From: Bin87 sp963692995
GTDB taxonomy: Bacteria; Chloroflexota; Dehalococcoidia; Lucifugimonadales; UBA3495
DNA length: 64,000 nt
Direction of reading: 5' to 3'
Assembly: GCA_963692995.1 (NCBI GenBank)
Contig: OY843611.1
Span: forward strand, 1-64,000
The notes beneath the pieces were generated by a model. The model saw only the letters and a program-made list of their open reading frames with translations, was not told where the DNA came from and did no database searches. Below, in pieces: positions 25,518-33,902 of this stretch; the stretch's first letter is position 1, and each line of letters begins with the position of its first letter. The position numbers and the translations under genes were made by a program.

Positions 25518-26395
25518 GGTTGCAGCTCCTTGACGACTTGGGTGTGCGGGACGGGCGTAGCGGCGTCGGCGCTGCGTCGCCGCCGTCCCGGAGCCTGGCC
25601 GTCGGGCCGGTGGGTGTCGGCGGAGTCCTGGCCCGCGGCGACGGATTTTTCACTAGCGACGGATTTTTCGCCAGTCGCCGCCGCTTCCCGCAGGGCGGTT
25701 GCGTCACGGGAAGGGCAGCCATAGCTGACCACGCACGCGCCGCATAGCGGCCGCTGGGCCTTGCAAACCTGCCGGCCGTGGGTGATGAAGGCGGCGTGGA
25801 AGGGATACACGTCTTCGGGAGGCATGGCGGCCTCCAGCGCCTCGTGGGCCTTCTCTGCGCTCACCTTGGGGCCGATGAGGCCCAGGCGTTTGCTGACCCG
25901 GTAGATGTGCGTATCTACGGCCATGGCCGGCATACCCAGAGAAAAGCTCAGGATGATTCCGGCGGACTTGGGGCCGATGCCGGGCAATTGCCGCAGCCAG
26001 GCCCGCGCCTCGGCCAGGGGCATTTCGGCCAGGAAATGCAGATCCAGCGAGCCGTCGTTCAGCTCCCTTATCCGGTTGAGCGCCGTCTTGATGCGGGGCG
26101 CTTTGACCTTGGCCAGACCGCCGCCAGAGATCGCCGTCTCAATGTCGGCAACCGGGGCGTCGGCCACCGCCTCCAGCGAGCCAAAGGCGTTCATCAGGCT
26201 GCGGAACGCGCGCTCCGAATTGCGGTCGGAAGTATGCTGGGACAGGATGGTGAAGGTCAGTTCGTGGGCCGGGTCCAGGCGCGGCGCGTTCTCAAAAGGC
26301 CCATACTCCTCGGTGAGCAGCCGGATGGCGTCGGTTATGGCAACGCTCGGCTGCTTCCGGGAGCGGCGGGTTGTGGCGGCTTTGCGGGGAGGCAT
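25514..26395 (-). CDS. Endonuclease III-like DNA glycosylase/AP lyase
   Basis: The 293-residue protein has a helix-hairpin-helix with catalytic Lys (QLPGIGPKSAGIIL), the catalytic Asp in AVDTHIYRVSKRLGLI, and a C-terminal [4Fe-4S] loop of the form C-x6-C-x2-C-x5-C (CKAQRPLCGACVVSYGC). This matches base-excision-repair glycosylases acting on oxidised pyrimidines, although nth is not the only possible paralogue. After the cluster there is a 65-residue low-complexity tail containing an in-frame 18-bp tandem repeat (25638-25673, EKSVA repeated) with basic residues. That tail is not part of the family and may be recent slippage product. Coupled to argC by ATGA overlap. Confidence 0.9.
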   Translation of the reverse strand: MPPRKAATTRRSRKQPSVAITDAIRLLTEEYGPFENAPRLDPAHELTFTILSQHTSDRNSERAFRSLMNAFGSLEAVADAPVADIETAISGGGLAKVKAPRIKTALNRIRELNDGSLDLHFLAEMPLAEARAWLRQLPGIGPKSAGIILSFSLGMPAMAVDTHIYRVSKRLGLIGPKVSAEKAHEALEAAMPPEDVYPFHAAFITHGRQVCKAQRPLCGACVVSYGCPSRDATALREAAATGEKSVASEKSVAAGQDSADTHRPDGQAPGRRRRSADAATPVPHTQVVKELQP

Positions 26396-26479
26396 TTGGC
26401 TACCGCTGATAGGAATGGGGTAGGATACACGGGGATTTTAGCACATCCTCGCGCCGGGGCCGCAGGTAGTGGTTGGTGA

Positions 26480-27247
26480 TCAGTCGCTACGCAGCCGTCG
26501 GAGTTGCTCTTGCAGGGCGCGCACCTGCGCTTCCGCCAGTATCCGGGCGGCGCGCTCTTCCATCCGCCCCGCCCGCTCTTCCATCCGCCCCGCCCACTCC
26601 TGGTCGGCGCGTACCTGCTCGCTCTCGAAGGTGGCGATGTGCAACCCAGTATCGGGGTCATGCCAGCCTAGCGTCCCGTTAGTCCACCGCAGGAGCAGGT
26701 TCAACGCCGGGCTGTATCCCTGCAACACCCCTTCCGCTACTTCATTGATGTCAACGGGCAGATACTGGCCATCCTCCAGTCGGTCCCCCGCCAGTCGCGT
26801 CCCGTGATGCTGTCCGGTCTCGTCAAACCGCCAATATTCTCCTATCCCAATCGCCGCGTAATCGTGCCGCTTCTCCCCAACGTCAATGCGCCCGGTGGCT
26901 GGCGACGCTATCTCCAGCGCGAAGTCGGGCGGTTTGCCCTGCTCCGAGATGATGTAGCCGTTGTTGGCTTCATACAGCGTCGGGTCCACTCCGAAGGCCA
27001 CCAGCAAGTCCGGGTAGTGGCTGCCGGCCATGTTGCGGGTGGGTCGGACTACTAGGTACCGCTCTCCGGTGACGATGGTAGTTTCGGGGTTGCCCAGGCG
27101 CATGGCAAGATGGTGAGCGTGTCCGGTGGCGGCCAGATGCTTGAAACTGGTCATGTCGTCGGGGTGGCGCTCCGGCGGGTCGGGCAGGCGAAAGGATGTC
27201 CGGATTTTGGCCGCAGCGGCAACGCTGTCTGTGTTGTCGAAGGACAT
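26480..27247 (-). CDS. Uma2 family endonuclease, array copy 1
   Basis: This 255-residue protein is the longest of three near-identical tandem genes. The Uma2 core includes GSHYPDLLVAFGVDPTLY, KPPDFALEIASPATGRIDVG and YAAIGIGEYWRFDETG, which supplies the D, E-x-A and helical elements of the PD-(D/E)XK-like fold. The C-terminal coiled coil holds two AGRMEER heptads, encoded by two exact 21-bp repeats (26554-26595), before ILAEAQVRALQEQLRRLR. Function is unknown; predicted nuclease-fold proteins of this family are often present in many copies. The three genes differ mainly in heptad number and a few substitutions. Confidence 0.88.
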   Translation of the reverse strand: MSFDNTDSVAAAAKIRTSFRLPDPPERHPDDMTSFKHLAATGHAHHLAMRLGNPETTIVTGERYLVVRPTRNMAGSHYPDLLVAFGVDPTLYEANNGYIISEQGKPPDFALEIASPATGRIDVGEKRHDYAAIGIGEYWRFDETGQHHGTRLAGDRLEDGQYLPVDINEVAEGVLQGYSPALNLLLRWTNGTLGWHDPDTGLHIATFESEQVRADQEWAGRMEERAGRMEERAARILAEAQVRALQEQLRRLRSD

Positions 27248-27360
27248 GACCGTTTATCCCACCTGCAACGGTTCTTGATAACCGTAGGTCGCTACGCGAC
27301 GGGCAATCTGCCCGCGAGGGTACTCCGCAGCCTCGTATAGGTCAATCTCGCTGAAGCTGG

Positions 27361-27426
27361 GGAGGAAAAATTGCGAAACCCCCAAAGTCCCCTCACACTA
27401 GGCCGTGTTTCGCAAACACCGTCATT
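27361..27426. repeat. Dispersed 60-bp repeat (family C), copy 2
   Basis: AATTGCGAAACCCCC, then CCTCACACTAGGCCGTGT and CGCAAACACCGTCATTCC; it is present again at 28301-28364 and inverted at 789-848. Confidence 0.8.
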
Positions 27427-27460
27427 CCGGCTCCCCTTCCGTCATTTCCTCGGTTGGTGA

Positions 27461-28186
27461 TCAGTCGCCACGCAACTGTCGGAGTTGCTCTTGCAGGGCG
27501 CGCACCTGCGCTTCCGCCAGTATCCGCCCCGCCCGCTCCCGGTCGGCGCGTACCTGCTCGCTCTCGAAGGTGGCGATGTGCAACCCAGTATCAGGGTCGT
27601 GCCAGCCCAGCGTCCCGTTAGTCCACCGCAGGAGCAGGTTCAACGCCGGGCTGTATCCCTGCAACACCCCTTCCGCTACTTCATTGATGTCAACGGGCAG
27701 GTACTGGCCATCCTCCAGTCGGTCCCCCGCCAGTCGCGTCCCATGATGCTGTCCGGTCTCGTCAAACCGCCAATATTCTCCTATCCCAATCGCCGCGTAA
27801 TCGTCCCGCTTCTCCCCAACGTCAATGCGCCCCGTGGCTGGCGACGCTATCTCCAGCGCGAAGTCGGGCGGTTTGCCCTGCTCCGAGATGATGTAGCCGT
27901 TGCTGGCTTCATACAGCGTCGGGTTCACTCCGAAGGCCACCAGCAAGTCCGGGTAGTGGCTGCCGGCCATGTTGCGGGTGGGTCGGACTACGACGTACCG
28001 CTCTCCGGTGACGATGGTAGTTTCGGGGTTGCCCAGGCGCATGGCAAGATGGTGAGCGTGTCCGGTGGCGGCCAGATGCTTGAAACTGGTCATGTCGTCG
28101 GGGTGGCGCTCCGGCGGGTCGGGCAGGCGAAAGGATGTCCGGGTTTTGGACGCAGTGGCAACGCTGTCTGTGTTGTCGAAGGACAT
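27461..28186 (-). CDS. Uma2 family endonuclease, array copy 2
   Basis: At 241 residues this is the shortest copy: the coiled-coil tail lacks any RMEER heptad and runs directly from RADRERAGRILAEAQ to EQLRQLRGD. The core is otherwise almost identical to copies 1 and 3 (GSHYPDLLVAFGVNPTLY, EIASPATGRIDVGEKRDD). All sequence elements expected of the nuclease fold are retained, so it is probably intact. The spacer to copy 1 carries the family C repeat and the orphan 34-codon tail. Confidence 0.88.
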   Translation of the reverse strand: MSFDNTDSVATASKTRTSFRLPDPPERHPDDMTSFKHLAATGHAHHLAMRLGNPETTIVTGERYVVVRPTRNMAGSHYPDLLVAFGVNPTLYEASNGYIISEQGKPPDFALEIASPATGRIDVGEKRDDYAAIGIGEYWRFDETGQHHGTRLAGDRLEDGQYLPVDINEVAEGVLQGYSPALNLLLRWTNGTLGWHDPDTGLHIATFESEQVRADRERAGRILAEAQVRALQEQLRQLRGD

Positions 28187-28300
28187 GACCGTTTATCCCA
28201 CCTGCAACGGTTCTTGATAACCGTAGGTCGCTACGCGACGGGCAATCTGCTCGCGAGGGTACTCCGTAGCCTCATATAGGTCAATCTCGCTGAAGCTGGG

Positions 28301-28364
28301 GAGGAAATTGCGAAACTCCCAAAGTCCCCTCACACTAGGCCGTGTTTCGCAAACACCGTCATTC
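28301..28364. repeat. Dispersed 60-bp repeat (family C), copy 3
   Basis: Near-identical to 27361-27426, placed between Uma2 copies 2 and 3; part of the duplicated unit. Confidence 0.8.
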
Positions 28365-28397
28365 CGGCTCCCCTTCCGTCATTTCATCGGTTGGTGA

Positions 28398-29144
28398 TCA
28401 GTCGCTACGCAACCGTCGGAGTTGCTCTTGCAGAGCGCGCACCTGCGCTTCCGCCAGTATCCGGGCGGCGCGCTCTTCCATCCGCCCCGCCCGCTCCCGG
28501 TCGGCGCGTACCTGCTCGCTCTCGAAGGTGGCGATGTGCAACCCAGTATCAGGGTCGTGCCAGCCCAGCGTCCCGTTAGTCCACCGCAGGAGCAGGTTCA
28601 ACGCTGTGCTGTATCCCTGCAACCCCCCTTCCGCTACTTCATTGATGTCAACGGGCAGGTACTGGCCATCCTCCAGTCGGTCCCCCGCCAGTCGCGTCCC
28701 GTGATGCTGTCCGGTCTCGTCAAACCGCCAATATTCTCCTATCCCAATCGCCGCGTAATCGTCCCGCTTGTCGCTGACGTCGATGCGCCCCGTGGCTGGC
28801 GACGCTATCTCCAGCGCGAAGTCGGGCGGCTTGCCCTGCTCCGAGATGATGTAGCCGTTGTTGGCTTCATACAGCGTCGGGTCCACTCCGAAGGCCACCA
28901 GCAAGTCCGGGTAGTGGCTGCCGGCCATGTTGCGGGTGGGTCGGACTACGACGTACCGCTCTCCGGTGACGATGGTAGTTTCGGGGTTGCCCAGGCGCAT
29001 GGCAAGATGGTGGGCGTGTCCGGTGGCGGCCAGATGCTTGAAACTGGTCATGTCGTCAGGGTGGCGCTCCGGCGGGTCGGGCAGGCGAAAGGATGTCCGG
29101 GTCTTGGACGCAGCGGCAACGCTGTCTGTGTTGTCGAAGGACAT
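28398..29144 (-). CDS. Uma2 family endonuclease, array copy 3
   Basis: The 248-residue copy has one RMEER heptad (28472-28492) in its coiled-coil tail, intermediate between copies 1 (two) and 2 (none). Core motifs are the same as in the other copies; a local change turns VGEKRHD/VGEKRDD into VSDKRDD, and VLQGYSPALN becomes GLQGYSTALN. It is the first gene of the array in the direction of transcription. The 245 bp upstream hold the orphan 34-codon tail and short CGGGCGG tandem units, without a clear promoter. Confidence 0.88.
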   Translation of the reverse strand: MSFDNTDSVAAASKTRTSFRLPDPPERHPDDMTSFKHLAATGHAHHLAMRLGNPETTIVTGERYVVVRPTRNMAGSHYPDLLVAFGVDPTLYEANNGYIISEQGKPPDFALEIASPATGRIDVSDKRDDYAAIGIGEYWRFDETGQHHGTRLAGDRLEDGQYLPVDINEVAEGGLQGYSTALNLLLRWTNGTLGWHDPDTGLHIATFESEQVRADRERAGRMEERAARILAEAQVRALQEQLRRLRSD

Positions 29145-29389
29145 GACCGTTTATCCCACCTGCAACGGTTCTTGATAACCGTAGGTCGCTACGTGACGGG
29201 CAATCTGCTCGCGAGGGTACTCCGCAGCCTCATATAGGTCAATCTCGCTGAAGCTGGGCGAAAGGGGTGAGATCAATGCGCCCTTCGTTTTCAAGGTGGA
29301 TGTTCCCAAGGTTGAGGGGTAGCTGAGCCAGCGCGGGCGGCTCCGTCCGGGCGGCTCAGTCCGGGCGGGTCAGCTGCCGGCTGGGGTGA

Positions 29390-30652
29390 TCAGGGAGCGG
29401 GAGGCCGCGCCACGGTCGGCGGCGGGGGATCCGACGGGCGGCTGATCAGCGGCGTCACGGACAGCGCCGGCAGGGAGATGGCGATGCAGAGCAGGGCGTT
29501 CAGCGTAACCGACAGCTGGATGCCGATGGCATCGCCCAGCCATCCCATGAACAGCACGCCCGGCGGCGTTCCGATGCCGATGCACAGGCTTTGCAAGCCC
29601 ACCATGCGCCCCCGCATCTCCGGCGGCGACGACCGCATGGTGATGGCTCCCTGCATCGTCCCGAAACAGGACAGGCCGATCCCGCTGAGAACCAGTATGA
29701 GAAAAGTAACCGCGTACCAGGGAGACCAGACGAAAACCGTTGACAGGATCATCACGGTGAACGCGCCGGCAGCAAAAATTCGCCCGTGATAACGAAACGT
29801 TCCCACCGACGCCAGGATAATCGCCGTTACCAACTGGCCCACGGATTCTGCCGCGGCCAGGACGCCCACCAGCGTTTCGCCGACTCCCAGGTAGTCTCGA
29901 CCAATGGCCGGCACGAATTGACGGGCCGGGAAGGCCAGGCCGTTGATCATTATGGTTATGAAGAGCATCCCCATTAGTTGCCGGTGGCTGAACGCGGCGC
30001 GTACCACGTCGCCCAGGCTGTTCCAGATGGGCTCCACCCGCCACTCCCGCTCCACACGGGGGATGCGCACGCGGATTGCCAGCGCCATGGCCGTGGCATG
30101 CATGACGACGATCAGGACGTAGGCCCAGGTGTATCCGGCGTAGTGGGGCCAGAAGTAGGCCAGATGCTCGATGAAAAAGCCGCCGACGAAGGGGCCCACC
30201 ATGCGACCGAGGGTGCCGCTGAGGGAGTCTATGGACAGCGCATTGACCACGCGACGCTCGCCCACAATGTCAAAAATCGCGGTGCGCCGGGCCGGGTCTT
30301 CCAGAGCTCGACTGATGCCTTGCAGCAGCATGGCGGCGAAAACGTGCCAGGGCGCGATCTGCCCGGTTAGCAGGAGGACGAACAGCGCAATGCCGGCCCC
30401 GGCCTTGATGGCCATTGAGCTGACCCAGATTTTCTTGCGGTCAAAGCGGTCGGCGATGATGCCGGTGAAGGGCGAGAAAATGGGTCGCGGCAGATTCTCG
30501 AAGCCCAGCACCATCCCCAGCATCAAAGCCGAATCGGTCAGCGAATAGACCAGCACGCTGGTGACCAGCAACTCCATCCAGCGCGTCAGCTCGGATACGT
30601 TGACCACGTACCAGATCGCCCGAAAACGTGAGTTCCCCAGAACTTCCAGCAT
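29390..30652 (-). CDS. MFS transporter of the EntS/MFS_3 type
   Basis: From ATG 30652 (MLEVLGNSRFRAIWYVVNVS) the protein is 420 residues with about twelve helices. The loop GIIADRFDRKKIWV after helix 2 is the MFS signature, and the short charged start before helix 1 is typical of the MFS_3 export group. It is distantly related to the 3987-5216 protein. The C-terminus is a Pro-rich tail. It is divergently oriented from the amidohydrolase; the 330-bp space between them has a 37-bp direct repeat and the amidohydrolase promoter. Substrate unknown. Confidence 0.85.
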   Translation of the reverse strand: MLEVLGNSRFRAIWYVVNVSELTRWMELLVTSVLVYSLTDSALMLGMVLGFENLPRPIFSPFTGIIADRFDRKKIWVSSMAIKAGAGIALFVLLLTGQIAPWHVFAAMLLQGISRALEDPARRTAIFDIVGERRVVNALSIDSLSGTLGRMVGPFVGGFFIEHLAYFWPHYAGYTWAYVLIVVMHATAMALAIRVRIPRVEREWRVEPIWNSLGDVVRAAFSHRQLMGMLFITIMINGLAFPARQFVPAIGRDYLGVGETLVGVLAAAESVGQLVTAIILASVGTFRYHGRIFAAGAFTVMILSTVFVWSPWYAVTFLILVLSGIGLSCFGTMQGAITMRSSPPEMRGRMVGLQSLCIGIGTPPGVLFMGWLGDAIGIQLSVTLNALLCIAISLPALSVTPLISRPSDPPPPTVARPPAP

Positions 30653-30813
30653 TGGGGATGTCGAGCGGACGCCGATTCTTGCCACGTAAGTCACATTCCG
30701 CGCTGGCGGAGTCCGCGAACGCTGGCCCGATTGTACACCCCCCAAGCACGGATATGCGTGTGCGCCAGGGTGCGGCGGAACGCGAGATTGGCGCTGCGGA
30801 GTCCCGCGTTGGA

Positions 30814-30888
30814 GGATGCGGGCTGCCGCGCCGGGCGCCCGGGCCGTTGGGGGATGCGGGCTGCCGCGCCGGGCGCCCGGGCCGTTTG
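30814..30888. repeat. 37-bp GC-rich direct repeat pair
   Basis: GGATGCGGGCTGCCGCGCC followed by GGGCGCCCGGGCCGTT occurs twice, 38 bp apart, immediately upstream of the amidohydrolase promoter. Each unit contains the palindrome GGGCGCCC. Confidence 0.8.
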
Positions 30889-30914
30889 GCCCAACGGCTT
30901 CCGCGGGCTATAAT
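30886..30914 (+). promoter_or_regulatory. Sigma-70-type promoter for the amidohydrolase gene
   Basis: TTGGCC, a 17-bp spacer and a perfect TATAAT; a second TATAAT lies at 30925-30930. Transcription would start near 30921, about 60 bp before the ATG. The -35 overlaps the end of the 37-bp repeat. Confidence 0.65.
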
Positions 30915-30982
30915 GCGCGGCGGCTATAATGTCCCCCAGCGTGTCCCATCGAGACGCGCAGTTTCTCTCGGAGTTATCTGTG

Positions 30983-32212
30983 ATGCCGTTAGCCCTGACC
31001 AATGCCAACCTGATCGACTGCGTCAATCCCGGCGTGACGCCTGAGGCCACCGTGGTCATCCAGGATGGCCGCATTAGCGAGGCCGGCGCCGGCCGGGTCG
31101 GCGAAACGGCCGGCCGGCGCGTCATCGACCTGCGCGGGGCCTACCTGCTGCCCGGCCTGTGGGATGTGCATATTCACCCCGACTATCCGGTGCCTCCGGG
31201 AACGACGCCGGCTCAGGAAACGGCCAACTTCGGCCGGCAGCTGTCCCTGGCGTTGACCGAGGCCGGCGTAACCGGCGTGCGCTGCGGCGGCGCGGCCCAC
31301 TTTATGGACGTTGCCTGGAAACGGGCCTTCGCGGCCGGTGGCGTGGCGGGGCCGCGGGTTTTTGCGTCGGGATACTTTCTCACCACCACCGGCGGACATT
31401 TCCTCACCTCCGGCCAGGCGCGGGAGTGCGACGGCCCCTACGGGTTCGTGCAGGCCATCCGCGAGCAGATGAAAAACGGCGTTGACCACATCAAGCTGAA
31501 CCTCACCGGCGGCATCATGGGGCCGGACTGGGACCGTCACTGGCATTCCTTCCTGCTGGAAGAGGAGCTGGCCGCCGCCTTCGCCATCTGCCGTCAGCGC
31601 GAGTTTCCGGTAATGGCCCACGCCGCCAATCCGGACGCGGTCAAGTCGGCGCTGCGCCTGGGCGCGCATACCGTGGAGCACGGCTACATTATGGACGAGC
31701 AGTGCATCGCGACGCTGGCCGAATCTCCCACCTGGTACGTTCCCACGCTGGCCATCTCGCACCTCACCGAGGGGCAGGCGCAGAATGACTACGAAAGGCG
31801 TTGGCTGGCCCAGCGCAACATCGCCACCGAGCTCCAGTGCCGCGCCGACGCTGCCGCCGATGAGCACGCCCACTGGTTCCGCCGCGCTCTGGACGCCGGG
31901 GTGAAAATGGCTCTGGGCTCCGACATTCGCCCGCTGCGCGAGGCCGCCCTGCTGGAAATGGGACTGTGGGTCCGCGATGGCGCAACCGCCTGGCAGACCC
32001 TCTTGGCCGCAACCCGCAACGCCGCCGAGCTATGCGGCGTGGGTGATCAGCTAGGCACGGTGGAAAGGGGCAAAATCGCCGACCTGATCGTGGTCGCCGC
32101 CAACCCCCTGGATGACATCAACAACCTGCGCCAACTGCAACTGGTCATCAAGGACGGGCGCATCGTTTCCGACCGGAGAGACGGGTCTGACCGGAGAGAC
32201 GGAACAGGTTAG
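30983..32212 (+). CDS. Amidohydrolase family protein (imidazolonepropionase/prolidase-like)
   Basis: The 409-residue enzyme from ATG 30983 (GGAG nine bases upstream) has the metal-dependent hydrolase TIM barrel. Metal ligands are H-x-H in DVHIHPD (about residues 62 and 64), a lysine that may be carboxylated in NGVDHIKLN, His in MAHAANPD and VEHGY, and the catalytic Asp in LGSDIRPL. The N-terminal beta-sandwich (NANLIDCVNPGVTPEATVV) and C-terminal GTVERGKIADLIVVAANP are standard. It hydrolyses an amide or cyclic C-N bond; substrate unknown. The last residues (DRRDGSDRRDGTG) come from an 18-bp tandem duplication at 32171-32206. Confidence 0.9.
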   Translation: MPLALTNANLIDCVNPGVTPEATVVIQDGRISEAGAGRVGETAGRRVIDLRGAYLLPGLWDVHIHPDYPVPPGTTPAQETANFGRQLSLALTEAGVTGVRCGGAAHFMDVAWKRAFAAGGVAGPRVFASGYFLTTTGGHFLTSGQARECDGPYGFVQAIREQMKNGVDHIKLNLTGGIMGPDWDRHWHSFLLEEELAAAFAICRQREFPVMAHAANPDAVKSALRLGAHTVEHGYIMDEQCIATLAESPTWYVPTLAISHLTEGQAQNDYERRWLAQRNIATELQCRADAAADEHAHWFRRALDAGVKMALGSDIRPLREAALLEMGLWVRDGATAWQTLLAATRNAAELCGVGDQLGTVERGKIADLIVVAANPLDDINNLRQLQLVIKDGRIVSDRRDGSDRRDGTG

Positions 32213-32391
32213 CGGGCCGACTGCTTCGTCCAAACTTGGGCAGTACGTTGTGATGATCCAGGCGAGGCGCTCCGGAACGTTCTTGAATCCCCACATCACG
32301 CGAACCGGAGCGCCGTTACGCCTATATTGCAAGGCCAGCCGGGCCGGTATCCGTTCCGGCAAAGCGGGCCTCGGGCCGCCGGGCCGGAGCG

Positions 32392-33351
32392 TTACAGAAT
32401 TGCCACCGGGTTCACCGGGGAGCCGGTGCCTCCCACCACGCGCAGAGGGTTGATGGTGAGCATGAACTCCCAGCGGCCGGCATCGGCGCAGGCTTCGGCC
32501 AGGGGTTGCAGCAGGGCGTTGTCCAGCAGGCCGATGCCGTAGGCGAAGATGCTGCCGTGGACCGACCAGGGCAGGTCGTAGCCGTTGGGCGTGTGGTCCA
32601 TCATGTCCCACACCAGCACGCAGCAGTCGCTCTGCCGGATGAACTTGAGACATGAAGCGTGCAGGCCGGGCCGCCGGGTCGGATCGCTGCCCCAGATGGC
32701 GTTGCCGTCGGCGTTCCACTTCTCCCGGCCGCCGTACACCACCAGGGCGTCGCCCGGCTCCATTTGCACGCCTTGGGCGTCGCAGATGTCCTGGAGTTCC
32801 CAGCCGTGGATGGGGGTTTCCTGGGTCACGTAGTCGGCGCCCCGATACCGCGGCACGTCCAGCAGCACGCCCCGGGTGATGATGCCCTCTTTCCAGTGTT
32901 CCACGGAGCCGTACTTGGCCCCATCGAACTGGATCATCTCGTTGGGGTCTTTGCCATTCCACATCCCGTTGTGGTCCCAGACGTGGCAAAGGGCGTCCAG
33001 GTGGGTGGTAGCGGTGCCGTGGTAGGAGATGCCGTAGTAGTCGGTGGACATTCCCCCGCCCGGCTCGCGGGGGCCCTTCCGCATATAGTGGATGGCCGGC
33101 GTCGGGTTGTTGGGCGCCGGCGTGACGGGGAACTCCCGGCTGAGGGATACGGCGCGTCCGCTCTGGACCAGCCCGGCGGCGCGCAATCGCTTGGCGTCGT
33201 CAACCAGGTTGACCGCGCCCTTCTGGTCATCGGGCCCCCAGCGACCCCAGTTCACGTCGTCCTTCAGGTAGCCGAGGACTTCCGCTTTGCTGGGGGCTGG
33301 TCGGCCGTGCTCCGGTTGGGCGTGCTCCGGTTGATTGATGGTCATGGTCAT
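32392..33351 (-). CDS. Cyclase family protein (kynurenine formamidase-like metal hydrolase)
   Basis: The 319-residue protein has the hallmark metal site HGTATTHLDALCHV (H111, H117, D119), a variant of the HxGTHxD motif of the cyclase/kynurenine formamidase family. LDVPRYRGADYV, PGDALVVYGG and WDMMDHTPNGYD are further family blocks. Family members hydrolyse amides or lactones, including formylkynurenine, isatin and polyketide intermediates. Two in-frame ATG codons six bases apart follow GGAGGG; the second has better spacing. Its neighbour DUF1330 on the same strand starts 362 bp upstream, so a joint transcript is possible but uncertain. Confidence 0.88.
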   Translation of the reverse strand: MTMTINQPEHAQPEHGRPAPSKAEVLGYLKDDVNWGRWGPDDQKGAVNLVDDAKRLRAAGLVQSGRAVSLSREFPVTPAPNNPTPAIHYMRKGPREPGGGMSTDYYGISYHGTATTHLDALCHVWDHNGMWNGKDPNEMIQFDGAKYGSVEHWKEGIITRGVLLDVPRYRGADYVTQETPIHGWELQDICDAQGVQMEPGDALVVYGGREKWNADGNAIWGSDPTRRPGLHASCLKFIRQSDCCVLVWDMMDHTPNGYDLPWSVHGSIFAYGIGLLDNALLQPLAEACADAGRWEFMLTINPLRVVGGTGSPVNPVAIL

Positions 33352-33425
33352 TCCCTCCGGCGCAAGTTGCGCATCCCGGCAAGGTTGCCACCACCGGGCG
33401 GGAATGGCAAGGGGAGGGAGCCGGT

Positions 33426-33713
33426 TCAGACCCCGGCCACGATCATCACGTTGGAAATGGTGGACGCGATGCGGAGTTCCTTGGGGCCGGCGTAGTCGTC
33501 GGAGTAGTACCAGCCGTTGGCTTTTTCCAGGCTGTCAAACTCCAGCACTACCGTGCGGCGGGCCGGCTGGTCGCCCTCTACCACCGTTGCGTCGCCGCCG
33601 CGCACCAGGTATCGGCCCCCGTGCTTCTCGATGGTGGCGGGAACCTGCCCGCGATAGACCTCAAACTTCTCCGGGTCGGTAACTTCAAGCGTTGCTATGA
33701 CATAAGCGGACAT
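33426..33713 (-). CDS. DUF1330 domain protein
   Basis: The 95-residue protein from ATG 33713 (GGAG upstream) reads MSAYVIATLEVTDPEKFEVY, then GGRYLVRGGDATVVEGD, RRTVVLEFDSLEKANGWYYS and DYAGPKELR. This is a complete DUF1330 ferredoxin-like fold with the conserved FxS-x-E-x-A-x-x-W/F pattern. Members are small cytoplasmic proteins of unknown function, structurally like dimeric alpha+beta barrel monooxygenases. It lies 74 bp upstream of the cyclase-family gene on the same strand. Confidence 0.9.
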   Translation of the reverse strand: MSAYVIATLEVTDPEKFEVYRGQVPATIEKHGGRYLVRGGDATVVEGDQPARRTVVLEFDSLEKANGWYYSDDYAGPKELRIASTISNVMIVAGV

Positions 33714-33902
33714 TGGGGTTCTCCTTCGCAATGGGCTGGTACGGCGTCGGTCATCGGCGTCGGTCAATGGACCGGACGGCGTCAATTCTAACCCTACGGC
33801 GTCGCGTTATGCCACGCCGCTTGCCGTCGGTTCCGCCGGGTAGTATTCTGCATCGCACCCGCCAGCCGCCGCCGGCGTATGAACACAGGAGCCTGAGCCA
33901 CG

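Larger units (their letters stand above)
26469..29258 (-). repeat. Three tandem Uma2 units, about 0.94-0.96 kb each
   Basis: Units begin near 26469, 27450 and 28387 at the shared sequence GGTTGGTGATCAGTCGC. Each contains one Uma2 gene plus about 110 bp of upstream sequence on the minus strand. That upstream part holds an open 34-codon tail reading FSEIDLYEAAEYPR, then QIAR and VATYGYQEPLQVG, stop. It looks like the 3' end of a lost gene carried along with each copy. Units 1-2 and 2-3 are separated by family C repeats. Confidence 0.85.
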
